From Betaproteobacteria bacterium (lineage in GTDB: Bacteria; Pseudomonadota; Gammaproteobacteria; Burkholderiales; Casimicrobiaceae): a DNA stretch of 64,000 bases. Location of the stretch: contig JADJWJ010000009.1 in NCBI GenBank assembly GCA_016716425.1, positions 62,001 to 126,000 on the forward strand, read 5' to 3'. A program made the position numbers and the translations under genes. Position 1 is the stretch's first letter; each line of letters begins with the position of its first letter. The notes under the pieces were generated by a model, which worked only from the letters and a program-made list of their open reading frames with translations, was not told the origin of the DNA and did no database searches. Below, one piece after another: positions 8,438 to 17,536 of this stretch.

Positions 8438-9373
8438 CTACGACGCCTCGAGCTCGGCGAGTGCGGCGGCAATCGCGTCGCCGTCGGTCAGCGCGTAGGC
8501 CGGCATGCCGTCGGCGATGCGCTTGACGAGTCCCGCCAGCACCTTGCCGGGTCCGCACTCGACGACGTGCGTGACGCCGCGGTCGGCCATTGCGCGCACG
8601 GTCGCCGTCCAGTGCACCGGATTTGCCGCCTGCCGCGCGAGTGCGTCGCGGATCGCGTCGTGCTCGCGGTGCTCGGCCACGTCGACGTTGTGGATGACGG
8701 GGATGGCCGGGCTCGCGATCGGCACCTGCGCGAGCCGCGCGGCGAGCCGGTCCGCGGCCGGCCGCAAGAGCGAGCTGTGGAACGGCGCCGACACCGGCAG
8801 CAGCACGCCGCGCTTCGCGCCCATCTGCCTGGCGAGCGCGATCGCGCGCTCGACCGCCTCGCGGTGTCCGGCGATGACGATCTGGCCGGGAGCGTTGAAG
8901 TTCACCGCCTCGACGACCTGCCCCTGCTCGGCCTCGGCGCACGCCGACGTGACCGCGCCGTCGTCGCCGCCCATGATCGCCGCCATCGCGCCTTCCCCCG
9001 GCGGCACGGCATCCTGCATCGCCTGCGCGCGAAAGCGGACCAGCGGCACGGCGTCGCGAAACGCGAGTGCGCCGGCCGCCACCAGCGCCGAGTACTCGCC
9101 GAGGCTGTGACCGGCGACGACGACCGGCCGCGGGCCACCCGCCGCCAGCCACGCGCGCCAGACGGCGACGCCCGCCGCCAGCATCACCGGCTGCGTGTTG
9201 GTCGTGAGGTTGAGCGCTTCGGCCGGGCCCTGCGCGACCAGCGTCCACAGATCCTCGGAGAGCGCGTCGGAGGCCTCGGCAAACGTCTCGCGCACGGCGG
9301 GGTGGGCGGCGTAGCCGTCCATCATGCCGACCGATTGCGAGCCCTGCCCGGGAAATACGAATGCGAGCTTCAT
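8438..9373 (-). CDS. fabD: malonyl-CoA:ACP transacylase FabD
   Basis: Transfers malonyl from CoA to ACP, supplying the extender unit for fatty acid synthesis. The 311-residue protein starts with the typical MKLAFVFPGQGSQ. The nucleophile Ser90 is in GHSLGEYSAL, the carboxylate-binding Arg in RFRAQAMQ, and the catalytic His in APFHSSLL. The family's C-terminal GPGKVLAGL motif is present. It sits in the conserved fabH-fabD-fabG order, with a 90-base gap from fabH. Confidence 0.97.
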   Translation of the reverse strand: MKLAFVFPGQGSQSVGMMDGYAAHPAVRETFAEASDALSEDLWTLVAQGPAEALNLTTNTQPVMLAAGVAVWRAWLAAGGPRPVVVAGHSLGEYSALVAAGALAFRDAVPLVRFRAQAMQDAVPPGEGAMAAIMGGDDGAVTSACAEAEQGQVVEAVNFNAPGQIVIAGHREAVERAIALARQMGAKRGVLLPVSAPFHSSLLRPAADRLAARLAQVPIASPAIPVIHNVDVAEHREHDAIRDALARQAANPVHWTATVRAMADRGVTHVVECGPGKVLAGLVKRIADGMPAYALTDGDAIAAALAELEAS

Positions 9374-9463
9374 GTCGGTTGCCGAGGGCCGCGTTGGGGA
9401 ATCGAGTGCGCCTGCGCCTGCGCCGGGGACGGCGAGCGATGCGAACGCCGGGGGTGGGTCATG

Positions 9464-10423
9464 CTACCACCGCAGCAGCACCGAACCCCACGTGAAGCCG
9501 CCGCCGACGCCGAGCAGGATCACGTGCTGACCAGGCCGGATGCGTCCGTCGCGCACCGCCATGTCGAGCGCCATCGGGATCGACGCGGCGGACGTGTTGC
9601 CGTGCATGTCGACGGTGACGACCAGCCGCTCGTGCGGCAGGTGCAGCTTCTTCATCGTCGCATCCATGATGCGGATGTTGGCCTGGTGCGGGATCACCCA
9701 ATCGACCTCGCCCGCCGTCATCCCGGCCGCCGCCAGCGCCTCCTGCGCGACGTCGGCCAGCACCTTCACCGCGAACTTGAACACCGCGCCGCCGTCCATG
9801 TGCAGGAACGGCGTGCCGGTGATGCGGCCGTCGTGCACCTGCCCGGGCACGCACAGGATGCCGCGGTGGCTGCCGTCCGCGTGCAGGTGCGACGTCAGGA
9901 TCCCGGGTCTCTCGGCGGGCACCACCACGACGGCGCCGGCGCCGTCGCCGAACAGCACGCACGTGCCGCGGTCGTTCCAGTCCAGGATGCGCGAGTAGAT
10001 CTCGGCGCCCACGACGAGCGCGTTGCGCGCGGCGCCCGTGCTCACCATCTTGTCCGCGAGCGCGAGCGCGTAGACGAAGCCCGAGCACACGGCCCCGACG
10101 TCCAGTGCGGCGCCGCCGCTCACGCCGAGCTTGTCCTGCAGGATGCACGCCGTCGACGGGAAGATCATGTCCGGCGTCGCGGTCGCCACGATGATGAGGT
10201 CGACGTCCGCCGGGCTCATCCGCGCCGCGGCCAGCGCCGCGCGGGACGCGCGCAGCGCCAGGTCGGAGGTGGTTTCCTCCGGCGCCGCGATGTGGCGCTG
10301 ACGGATGCCGGTGCGCGTGCGGATCCACTCGTCGCTGGTGGCCACACGCTGCGCCAGCTCGTCGTTGGTCAGGATCCGGGCCGGCAGGTAGCGGCCGGTG
10401 CCGGCGATGCGGCTTGCCGCCAT
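9464..10423 (-). CDS. fabH: beta-ketoacyl-ACP synthase III FabH
   Basis: Initiates fatty acid synthesis by condensing acetyl-CoA with malonyl-ACP. The protein has 319 residues with the Cys-His-Asn triad: Cys113 in DVGAVCSGF, His in IPHQANIRI, Asn in MHGNTSAAS. The substrate-gating region and C-terminal LLGVGGGFTWG are typical. Its ATG lies one base beyond the plsX stop, so the two are very likely translationally coupled. Confidence 0.97.
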   Translation of the reverse strand: MAASRIAGTGRYLPARILTNDELAQRVATSDEWIRTRTGIRQRHIAAPEETTSDLALRASRAALAAARMSPADVDLIIVATATPDMIFPSTACILQDKLGVSGGAALDVGAVCSGFVYALALADKMVSTGAARNALVVGAEIYSRILDWNDRGTCVLFGDGAGAVVVVPAERPGILTSHLHADGSHRGILCVPGQVHDGRITGTPFLHMDGGAVFKFAVKVLADVAQEALAAAGMTAGEVDWVIPHQANIRIMDATMKKLHLPHERLVVTVDMHGNTSAASIPMALDMAVRDGRIRPGQHVILLGVGGGFTWGSVLLRW

Positions 10424-10424
10424 G

Positions 10425-11459
10425 CTATTCGGCCGCCGCGGGCGCCGGGACCGGCGCCGGCATGGCGGCGACCTCGTGCGCGATCTTGTCCAGCACGCCG
10501 TTGACCACCTCTGCGTGCGCCTTCACGAGCGCGTGCTGGAAGCCGAGCGCATCGGCGCCGCCGTGGCTCTTGACGACGACGCCTTTGAGGCCGACCAGCG
10601 TGGCGCCGTTGTACCGGCGGGGATCGACGCGCTTCTTGAACGCCAGCAGCGCGGGCCAGGCGGCGGCGGCCGCGACCCTGCGCAGCGGGTTGCGCGTGAA
10701 CTCGGCGCGCAGGAAATCGTAGAGCATGACGACGAGGCCCTCGGACGCCTTCAGTGCAACGTTGCCGACGAAGCCGTCGCAGACGACGACGTCGGTCGTG
10801 CCCTTGTAGAGGTCGTCGCCCTCGACGTTGCCGAAGAAGTTGAGCGGCGACGCCTTCAGCAGCTCCGCCGCCTGCTTGACGACGTCGTTGCCCTTGATGT
10901 CCTCTTCGCCGATGTTGAGGAGACCCACGGTCGGCCGCTCGATGCCGTCGACGGCGGTCACCAGCGCGCTGCCCATGACGGCGAACTGCACGAGCTGCTC
11001 GGGCGTGCAGTTGACGTTGGCACCCAGGTCGAGCGCCGTCGTCACGCCGGTGCGCGTCGGCAACTGCGACGCGATCGCGGGCCGGTCGATGCCGGGCAGC
11101 GTCTTCAGCACGAACCGCGCGATCGCCATCAGTGCGCCGGTGTTGCCGGCCGACACGCACGCCTGCGCCTGCCCCTCCTTGACGAGGTTGATCGCGACGC
11201 GCAGCGACGAGTCCTTCTTCCGGCGCAGCGCGTCGGCGGGCGGCTCGTTCATGGCGACGACCTCGGTGCACGCGTGCACGGACACGCGGTCCGACGCCTT
11301 CGAGCGCGCGCGCGCCAGCGCCTGCGCGAGCGGATCGGGCAGCCCGACCAGGATCGCGCGGGCGCCGGGCGTCGCCTCGAGAAAGGCGAGCGTGGCCGGG
11401 ACCGTGACCTGGGGGCCGTGGTCGCCCCCCATCGCGTCAACGGCGACGGTGACCGTCAT
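10425..11459 (-). CDS. plsX: phosphate acyltransferase PlsX
   Basis: Makes acyl-phosphate from acyl-ACP and so feeds phospholipid synthesis through PlsY. The 344-residue protein begins VTVAVDAMGGDHGP, the PlsX signature, and contains CVSAGNTGALMA and VDGIERP. Length is usual. It follows rpmF across a 361-base spacer that contains a copy of a dispersed repeat, which is longer than the plsX-rpmF gap in many relatives. The spacer could separate a ribosomal-protein transcript from the lipid genes. Confidence 0.97.
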   Translation of the reverse strand: MTVTVAVDAMGGDHGPQVTVPATLAFLEATPGARAILVGLPDPLAQALARARSKASDRVSVHACTEVVAMNEPPADALRRKKDSSLRVAINLVKEGQAQACVSAGNTGALMAIARFVLKTLPGIDRPAIASQLPTRTGVTTALDLGANVNCTPEQLVQFAVMGSALVTAVDGIERPTVGLLNIGEEDIKGNDVVKQAAELLKASPLNFFGNVEGDDLYKGTTDVVVCDGFVGNVALKASEGLVVMLYDFLRAEFTRNPLRRVAAAAAWPALLAFKKRVDPRRYNGATLVGLKGVVVKSHGGADALGFQHALVKAHAEVVNGVLDKIAHEVAAMPAPVPAPAAAE

Positions 11460-11659
11460 GAGGTCGGGATCTCAAGGGGATTGCGGGCCGTCTCGTGGAG
11501 GATGGGCGCGGCTTGGCGGTTCGGCACCCGTGCGGCGGGCGCGCAGGCGGGAGTTTACTCGCCTGCCCGCCGATTTCGAAACCGCCGACACGAACACGGC
11601 CACGGGACGGGAGCGATGCGAAACGCCGGCTTCCGGCGCCGCCAGTCGAGTCGCATGCC

Positions 11660-11820
11660 CGCGCTACCGAGCGCGCGCACGAAGTGCGCCGCGATCGGCG
11701 CGCTTCCTGGCGGTTGTCGCGGGATCGGCGCCGGACCGCCGCAAGCCGATCCTGCTGAATGCTCCGGGACCGAATCGCGCACCGGGCGAAGCCGGCGTCC
11801 GCGATTTGGTCACGTCGCGG
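11660..11820 (-). repeat. dispersed ~155-bp intergenic repeat, copy 1
   Basis: Reading the minus strand from about 11815, this matches the plus strand from 23994 across roughly 155 bases with moderate divergence. Shared blocks include CCAAATCGCG, CCGGCTTCGCCCGG, GCGATTCGGTCCCG and GAAGCGCGCCGATCGC, in the same order. It occupies most of the plsX-rpmF spacer (11460-11820). The rest of that spacer shows no convincing gene. Confidence 0.7.
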
Positions 11821-12003
11821 CTACTCGTCGCTCTTGGTCTTGACGACCTTCTTGCCGCGGTAGTAGCCGTTGGGGCTGATGTGGTGGCGCAGGTGCGTCT
11901 CGCCGCTGACCGGCTCGACCGCGAGCGCCGGGGCGGTCAGGAAATCGTGCGCGCGATGCATGCCGCGCTTCGACGGCGACTTCTTGTTCTGCTGGACAGC
12001 CAT
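11821..12003 (-). CDS. rpmF: 50S ribosomal protein L32
   Basis: The 60-residue ribosomal protein bL32. The start MAVQQNKKSPSKRGMHRAHD is the diagnostic N-terminus, and HHISPNGYYRGKKV is the conserved C-terminal motif. This version lacks the zinc-binding CXXC pairs, as in many proteobacteria. AAGGAG lies just upstream of the ATG. It follows yceD after 34 bases in the usual order. Confidence 0.97.
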   Translation of the reverse strand: MAVQQNKKSPSKRGMHRAHDFLTAPALAVEPVSGETHLRHHISPNGYYRGKKVVKTKSDE

Positions 12004-12037
12004 GGACTTCTCCTTCTCGTTTCCTGCAATGTTCGAA

Positions 12038-12475
12038 TCAGCCGTCGCCGGTTCCGCACCGGCCTTCGTCGTGCATCGGCGCGAACGGCAGCGTCAACAG
12101 CAATTCATCCTCCACCAGCTCGTTGGCGTCGAGCGGATGGTCGGCGACCAGCACCTCGTCGTCGCTGTCGGCGTCGAGCGCGTCGGCGTCGCGCTCGCTT
12201 TTCGCGAGCAACGTGACCGTGCGCCGCGCGACCGTCAGCACGAGCGGCCCGAGGCAACGCTGGCACTCCACCGGCACGTTGCCGTCGATCGAGATCGCGA
12301 GCGCCGGCCGTCCCGCGCCGTCGGTCGTGCCTTCGATGCGCCAAGCAACCGGTCCGGCATCTGCGGCGACCCGTTCCGCGAGTCGCGGTCCCGCGGCGAC
12401 GGCGAAGGTCCCCTCGAGCACGCCGCGGTCCCGGACCAGCCGCCAGGCGTCGAACGTGTGCGGCGGGCGCTTCAT
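12038..12475 (-). CDS. yceD: YceD/DUF177 family protein
   Basis: A 145-residue member of the YceD family (DUF177), which in many bacteria sits beside rpmF and is linked to 23S rRNA accumulation. The family's CXXC is visible in VECQRCLGPLVL, and the chain ends LPFAPMHDEG. The ATG at 12475 (MKRPPHTFDAW) is chosen over a GTG at 12511, as family members begin about there; neither has a strong ribosome site. It is the first gene of the leftward ribosome/lipid block and divergent from maf. Confidence 0.88.
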   Translation of the reverse strand: MKRPPHTFDAWRLVRDRGVLEGTFAVAAGPRLAERVAADAGPVAWRIEGTTDGAGRPALAISIDGNVPVECQRCLGPLVLTVARRTVTLLAKSERDADALDADSDDEVLVADHPLDANELVEDELLLTLPFAPMHDEGRCGTGDG

Positions 12476-12537
12476 CGTGGTCGTGGGGCGGATCCGCGCG
12501 GCATCCGGCACGGCCGACGCGGTGGCGAGCCACGCGG

Positions 12538-12566
12538 TTGGGCGGTCGGCGAAAACGAAGGATAAT
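12538..12566 (+). promoter_or_regulatory. candidate promoter of maf
   Basis: GATAAT (12561-12566) matches the -10 at 5 of 6 positions. TTGGGC, 17 bases upstream at 12538-12543, is a partial -35. Transcription would begin near 12573, leaving a 37-base leader before the maf ATG. Confidence 0.45.
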
Positions 12567-12609
12567 AGCCCAAGAACCGGCGACTGTCAAAGAAAGGCCA
12601 GCAAAAACA

Positions 12610-13218
12610 ATGGGGAAGAATGACCGGCCGCTGGTGCTCGGCTCGACGTCGCCCTACCGGCGCGAACTGCTCGGCCGCCTGGGCCTGCCGTTCGAGGTCG
12701 CCGCACCCGGCGTCGACGAAGCGGCGCTGCCGGGCGAGCGGCCGGCGCAGACGGCGCTGCGCCTCGCGGAGGCGAAGGCACGCGCGGTTGCGGCCCGCTA
12801 CGGCGACGCGCTGGTGATCGGCTCGGACCAGGTGGCCGATTGCGACGGCACCCCGGTCGGCAAGCCGGGCGACCGCCAGCGTGCGATCGCCCAGCTGCGC
12901 CGGCTGTCCGGCCGCACCGTCGTGTTCCACACGGGCGTCGCGCTGGTCGATGCGCGCAGCGGCCGCTGCCGCAGCGACCTCGTCGACGTCGCGAGCACGT
13001 TCCGGGTGCTGGACGACGCGGACATCGCCGCCTACCTCGACCGCGAGGCGCCGTGGGACTGCGCGGGATCCGTGCGCTCCGAGGGCATCGGCATCGCGCT
13101 GTTCGAGCGGATCGCGAGCGACGACCCGACGGCGCTGGTCGGGTTGCCGCTGATCGCCGTCGCCCGCCTGCTGCGCGCCGAGGGGGTCGACGTGCTCGCG
13201 CGCGCGGCCGCCGCCTGA
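12610..13218 (+). CDS. maf: Maf/YceF nucleotide pyrophosphatase
   Basis: A 202-residue Maf-family house-cleaning pyrophosphatase. The YceF subgroup prefers m7GTP, and the position next to yceD-rpmF points to that subgroup. The substrate loop is LGSTSPYRRELL near the N-terminus. The catalytic Asp is in IGSDQVA, followed by KPGD, and the later conserved block is WDCAGSVRSEG. The ATG at 12610 (MGKNDRPLVLG) fits the family, with GAAAGG 11 bases before it. Its TGA overlaps the next gene's ATG, so the pair is coupled. Confidence 0.92.
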   Translation: MGKNDRPLVLGSTSPYRRELLGRLGLPFEVAAPGVDEAALPGERPAQTALRLAEAKARAVAARYGDALVIGSDQVADCDGTPVGKPGDRQRAIAQLRRLSGRTVVFHTGVALVDARSGRCRSDLVDVASTFRVLDDADIAAYLDREAPWDCAGSVRSEGIGIALFERIASDDPTALVGLPLIAVARLLRAEGVDVLARAAAA

Positions 13219-13925
13219 TGCCCGGCGCCCTCTACCTCGTCCCCAACCTGCTCGGCGTCGTGCCGCCCGCGGACGTGCTGCCGGCGCGCACCATCGCCGT
13301 CGCGCGCGGCCTCACGCATTGGCTCGTCGAGACGCCGAAACCGGCACGGGCCTTCCTCAAGTCCCTCGACCCGCCGCAGCCGATCGCCGCGCTCGACATC
13401 AAGGCGCTTCCCGTCGCACCGGACGCGGCCGCGCTGGCGGCACTGCTTGCCCCCGCACGCTCCGGCGCGGACGTCGGCCTGCTGTCCGACGCCGGGTGCC
13501 CGGGCATCGCGGACCCGGGCGCGCCGCTGGTCGCGGCCGCGCACGATGCCGGCGTGCGCGTCGTACCGCTCGTGGGGCCGTCGTCGATCGTGCTGGCGCT
13601 GATGGCATCCGGGATGAACGGACAGCGCTTCGCGTTCCACGGCTACCTTCCGGCCGACGCCGGCGGACGCGCGGACGCGCTGCAGCGGCTCGAGGCGGAG
13701 TCGCGCGCCCTCGAGCGCGCGCAGATCTTCATCGAGACGCCGTACCGCAACGTGGCGATGCTGAGGACGATCGGCGAGGCGCTGCGACCCGGGACGCACG
13801 TCGTCGTGGCCGCCGACCTGACGCTTCCCACCGAGTCGATCGAGCGCGCGACGGCCGCGCACTGGCGACGCGCCGACACGGCACGCTACGCGAAGCGACC
13901 GGCGATGTTCATCCTCGAAGCCTAG
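13218..13925 (+). CDS. RsmI-like SAM-dependent methyltransferase
   Basis: A 235-residue tetrapyrrole-methylase-fold protein related to RsmI, the 16S rRNA C1402 2'-O-methyltransferase. Motifs include LYLVPNLLG at the start, LLSDAGCPGIADPG (SAM-binding region), VVPLVGPSSI, and FIETPYRN, all matching the family. It is shorter than RsmI (about 280) and lacks the C-terminal extension, so it is more likely the paralogue found beside maf in many proteobacteria. Its exact substrate is not established by sequence. It starts by ATG in a TGATG overlap with maf. Confidence 0.88.
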   Translation: MPGALYLVPNLLGVVPPADVLPARTIAVARGLTHWLVETPKPARAFLKSLDPPQPIAALDIKALPVAPDAAALAALLAPARSGADVGLLSDAGCPGIADPGAPLVAAAHDAGVRVVPLVGPSSIVLALMASGMNGQRFAFHGYLPADAGGRADALQRLEAESRALERAQIFIETPYRNVAMLRTIGEALRPGTHVVVAADLTLPTESIERATAAHWRRADTARYAKRPAMFILEA

Positions 13926-14066
13926 CAATCCGCCCCGGGTCATTCCGTCGCGCGAAACGAGGACGGATCTGCTTGCGGGCGACTTGCCGACCGGTCGCCA
14001 CAGCAACGCCCTCGTCCTGCTCGCGACGACCCCGGTGACCGGGGATCACCGCGGATCGGCTACCCG

Positions 14067-14513
14067 CTATCGCACCGACACGTCCGGCGTGTCGCCGATG
14101 TAGCTCTTGAGCATCCGGTTCTCGAAGCTCTGCTCCTCGTAGACGGCCTTGGCGACGTCGTGGAACGACACGACGCCGAGCAGCGTGGCGCCGTCCAGCA
14201 CCGGCACGTAGCGGGCGTGGCGCTCGAGCATGCGGCCGCGCAGCTCCATGACGTCGAGTCCGGGGGCCGCCGTCAGCGGATCGCGCTCGTAGATCTCGGA
14301 AACCTGCATCGCCCCCAGCGCACCGCCGTGGCTCGCGATCGCGGCGAGCACCTCGCGAAACGTGAGCATGCCCGCGAGCCGCCCGTGGTCCATGACGACG
14401 AGGGAGCCGATGTCGTTGTCGGTCATCACTCTGACCGCGTCCAGCGCCGAGCCTTCCGGCGTGGTCGTGTAGAGCGTGTTGCCCTTGATGCGCAGGATCT
14501 CGCTCAGCAGCAT
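14067..14513 (-). CDS. CBS-domain protein (two CBS motifs)
   Basis: A 148-residue protein consisting of a tandem CBS pair (about residues 10-65 and 75-130). Such pairs often bind adenine nucleotides or SAM and sense energy state. Typical strand-helix patterns are seen in DNDIGSLVVMDHGRLAGML and RHARYVPVLDGATLLGVVS. No catalytic domain is attached. It lies 85 bases downstream of the TRAP large permease on the same strand and could be cotranscribed. Function in this cell is unknown. Confidence 0.85.
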   Translation of the reverse strand: MLLSEILRIKGNTLYTTTPEGSALDAVRVMTDNDIGSLVVMDHGRLAGMLTFREVLAAIASHGGALGAMQVSEIYERDPLTAAPGLDVMELRGRMLERHARYVPVLDGATLLGVVSFHDVAKAVYEEQSFENRMLKSYIGDTPDVSVR

Positions 14514-14598
14514 GTCGCCTCCTCGCCCGCCGCGCCCGCGGGGCGCACCGTTTCGCGAGCGTACTCCCGCCGCCCGCCGGCGCGCAACGGCGCGCCGC

Positions 14599-16764
14599 CT
14601 ATTTGTAGAGGACGGACGGCAGCCAGAGGCCGATTTCGGGCCAGATGTACAGCAGCGCGATCGCGATCACCTGAATGCCCATGAACGGCAGCATGCCCGC
14701 GAAGATCTGGTTCAGCGTCACGTGCGGCGGCGACACACCCTTGAGATAGAAGGCCGCCATCGCGACCGGCGGCGACAGGAACGCCGTCTGCAGGTTGAGC
14801 GCGACCAGCAGCCCGAAGAACAGCGGGTCGATGTTGAAGTGCGGCAGCAGCGGAATGAAGATCGGCATGAAGATCACGATGATCTCCGTCCATTCCAGCG
14901 GCCAGCCCAGCAGAAAGATGATGATCTGCGACAGGATCATGAACTGAATCGGCGTCATGTCGAGCGACAGCACCCAGCGCTCGACGACGCCCTGGCCGCC
15001 GAGCAGCGCGAAGGCGGCCGAGAAGATCGACGAGCCGACGAACAGCCAGCACACCATCGCCGAGGTCTTGGCGGTCAGGAACACCGACTCCTTGACCGTG
15101 TTGCCGAGGCGCACCTGCCACGTCGCCGCCACGCACCACACGGCCGCCGCGACGATCGTCATCCAGCCGATCCACACGGGCGGCCCGGACGCCAGCACCT
15201 CGAACTTGAGCAGCAGGAACCAGACGATCGACACGGCGACCAGGACCCACAGCGGCACCCACGTCTTCAGCACGCCGGCGCGGCGCTCGGCCGGCATTCC
15301 GAGCAGTGCGTAGACGGCGGCGAGCGCAAACCCGCCAAGCGAGCCCACCGCCGCCGCCTCGGTCGGCGTGGCGAGCCCGAACACGATGGTGCCCAGCACC
15401 GCGAGGATGAGCAACGCGAGCGGGAAGAACGACGACAGCAGCATCTTGAACACGACGAGCCGCGCGAACGTGAACACCGCGTAGAACACGAGAAACGCCG
15501 CCGTGCCGACGCCGAGGACCGTCCAGAACGCATCCGGCGCGGGCAGGCGCTGCCAGGCCGGCGCCGCCGCCGTCGCTGCGGAGTCGGCGGGCTTGGCGCC
15601 GGGCGCCGGCACCGCGGCGGGCGCCTTCGGTGCGGCAGCCTTGTCCGCGGCCGGTTCGCCCTCGGCCGGCGGCTCGGCCAGCCCGGTGCCTTCCTGCGCG
15701 TCTGACTCGCTGCCCGGCGGCTCCTGCACGCCGGCCGTGCCTTCGCCGCCCGTGCTTTCGCCGGAGCCGGCGTCGCCCATCTGCTCCAGTTGCGAGAAGT
15801 CGGACACGACGTCGGGCTTGGTCAGCGAATGCCAGGTGAGGCCCATGATTACCGCGAACACGACCGCAGGCATCAGCGTGACCGTGAGCTCGCGGACGAT
15901 GGTCGCCATCGGCACGCCCGCGTTGCGCGGCCCCTTCAGCGCGGCGAGCAGCGCGGGCACGGCCTTCGTGCCCCCGCTCGCCGCGATTCCCGCGACGTAG
16001 CCGGGAATGGGGACCTTGCGCTCGCTCTCGGGCAGCGACGGCATCCACGCCGGCTTGAGCTTCGCGAGGACCATCACGTACAGCACGTACAGCAGCGCCA
16101 GCATGATGCCGGGGAAGAACGCGCCGGCGTAGAGCTTGACCACGGACACGCCAGCGGTGGCGCCGTAGACGATCAGCATGACCGACGGCGGAATCAGGAT
16201 GCCGAGGCAGCCGCCCGCGGTGATGACACCGGCCGCGATCTTGATGTTGTAGCCGGCGCGCAGCATCGCCGGCAGCGCGAGCAATCCCATCAGCGTCACG
16301 ACGGCGCCGACGATGCCCGTCGCGGTGGCGAACACCGCGCAGGTGACCAGCGTGGCCACCGCCAGCGAGCCCGGAATGCGCGCGAGCGCGAGGTGCAGGC
16401 TCTTGAACAGCTTCTCGATCAGATTCGACCGCTCGACCAGGTATCCCATGAACACGAACAGCGGGATCGAGATCAGCACGTCGTTCGACATCACCGAGTA
16501 CGCGCGCTGCACCATGAGGTCGAGCGTCTGCTGCACGGCGAGGTCGGGATTCTGCGACCGGTAGGCGAGCCACGCGAAGATGACGCCCATCCCCATCAGC
16601 GTGAACGCCGTGGGGAAGCCCAGCATGATCGCGATGACGATCAGCGCGAGCATCAGCAGGCCGAGGTGGCCGTTGGTCATCGCGGAGGGCGCCGGCAGCA
16701 GCCAGAACACCGCGATCACGACCATCGCCATGATCGTGAGACCGAACCAGACTTCGCGCCTCAT
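14599..16764 (-). CDS. TRAP transporter large permease (DctM family) with long low-complexity insert
   Basis: The ion-coupled permease subunit of a tripartite ATP-independent periplasmic transporter. At 721 residues it is far longer than usual (about 430-450). Residues 30-310 and 410-721 give the expected hydrophobic helices and loops, including GGCLGILIPPSVMLIVYG and FGLATPTEAAAVG. Residues about 315-412 (15531-15822) are an acidic, Pro/Ala/Glu/Gly-rich stretch with few hydrophobic residues. It probably forms a flexible loop or linker. The frame and GC pattern continue through it, so it is not simply a frameshift. The gene follows the small permease at 40 bases. Substrate is probably an organic acid. 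Confidence 0.92.
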   Translation of the reverse strand: MRREVWFGLTIMAMVVIAVFWLLPAPSAMTNGHLGLLMLALIVIAIMLGFPTAFTLMGMGVIFAWLAYRSQNPDLAVQQTLDLMVQRAYSVMSNDVLISIPLFVFMGYLVERSNLIEKLFKSLHLALARIPGSLAVATLVTCAVFATATGIVGAVVTLMGLLALPAMLRAGYNIKIAAGVITAGGCLGILIPPSVMLIVYGATAGVSVVKLYAGAFFPGIMLALLYVLYVMVLAKLKPAWMPSLPESERKVPIPGYVAGIAASGGTKAVPALLAALKGPRNAGVPMATIVRELTVTLMPAVVFAVIMGLTWHSLTKPDVVSDFSQLEQMGDAGSGESTGGEGTAGVQEPPGSESDAQEGTGLAEPPAEGEPAADKAAAPKAPAAVPAPGAKPADSAATAAAPAWQRLPAPDAFWTVLGVGTAAFLVFYAVFTFARLVVFKMLLSSFFPLALLILAVLGTIVFGLATPTEAAAVGSLGGFALAAVYALLGMPAERRAGVLKTWVPLWVLVAVSIVWFLLLKFEVLASGPPVWIGWMTIVAAAVWCVAATWQVRLGNTVKESVFLTAKTSAMVCWLFVGSSIFSAAFALLGGQGVVERWVLSLDMTPIQFMILSQIIIFLLGWPLEWTEIIVIFMPIFIPLLPHFNIDPLFFGLLVALNLQTAFLSPPVAMAAFYLKGVSPPHVTLNQIFAGMLPFMGIQVIAIALLYIWPEIGLWLPSVLYK

Positions 16765-16804
16765 CGCGCCGCTCCGGGGGACGCGCAGTCCTGCGTCCGG
16801 CCCG

Positions 16805-17428
16805 TCACTTGCGCGCCTCGCCGGCGACGACGTAGGCGTCGAGCTTGGCGATGTCCTCGTCCTTCACGTGCACCATCTGCTTCAGCTTGTCGACGTCGAC
16901 CTCCTCGACGTCCTCCTCGCGCGACGGCCACGCGCCCTGCTTCAGGCAGACCATGCAGCGGATGATCTCGACCACACCCTGCAGCAGCAGCACCGCGCCG
17001 GCGATCGGGATCACGGTCTTGAACGGATAGATGGGCGGCCCATCGGCCGTGATGTTCGAGTGCTCGTTGATCGCCCACGACTCGCCGGCGTAGCGGTAGC
17101 CGGCCCATACCAGTGCGACCACGCCGGGCACGAAGAACGCGATGTAGAGGACGAGGTCGAGGCCCGCCTGCAGGCGCGGCGGGAAGAAGCCGTACAGCAC
17201 ATCACCGCGGACGTGCCCGTTCTTCGACAGCGTGTAGGCACCCGCCATCATGAACACCGTCCCGTACATCATGATCATGACGTCGAACGCCCACGCATGC
17301 GGGTGGTCCATGACGTAGCGGGAAAACACCTCCCACGAGATGAGCAGCGTGAGCGAGACGATCAGCCATGAGAACGTCTGGCCCACGAACGTGCTGATCT
17401 TGTCGACCGTCAGCAGCAGCTTCTGCAT
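16805..17428 (-). CDS. TRAP transporter small permease (DctQ family)
   Basis: A 207-residue integral membrane protein with four predicted helices (for example SWLIVSLTLLISWEVFSRYV, and VLYIAFFVPGVVALVWAG), the hallmark of DctQ. The WAFDVMIMMYGTVFMMAGAY segment is typical of the mannitol/chloroaromatic TRAP subgroup. A charged cytoplasmic tail (about residues 160-207) is longer than the average DctQ. It lies between the binding-protein and large-permease genes. A terminator-like hairpin sits between it and the binding-protein gene. Confidence 0.92.
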   Translation of the reverse strand: MQKLLLTVDKISTFVGQTFSWLIVSLTLLISWEVFSRYVMDHPHAWAFDVMIMMYGTVFMMAGAYTLSKNGHVRGDVLYGFFPPRLQAGLDLVLYIAFFVPGVVALVWAGYRYAGESWAINEHSNITADGPPIYPFKTVIPIAGAVLLLQGVVEIIRCMVCLKQGAWPSREEDVEEVDVDKLKQMVHVKDEDIAKLDAYVVAGEARK

Positions 17429-17477
17429 CGGAGCCTACCGTCTATCCGGCGCCGCACGGACCGTGCGGCGCGTCGGG

Positions 17478-17513
17478 AAAAAAAGACACCATCCGGGCGC
17501 GCCGGATGGTGTC
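17478..17513 (-). terminator. intrinsic terminator between TRAP binding-protein and permease genes
   Basis: A perfect 12-bp stem, GACACCATCCGG (17485-17496) with CCGGATGGTGTC (17502-17513), has a 5-base loop. On the minus strand it is followed by seven T residues (17478-17484). It lies downstream of the binding-protein stop and upstream of the small permease. Partial termination here would give more binding protein than permease. Confidence 0.85.
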
Positions 17514-17536
17514 CCTGTACCGCCTGCGGACGCGCC

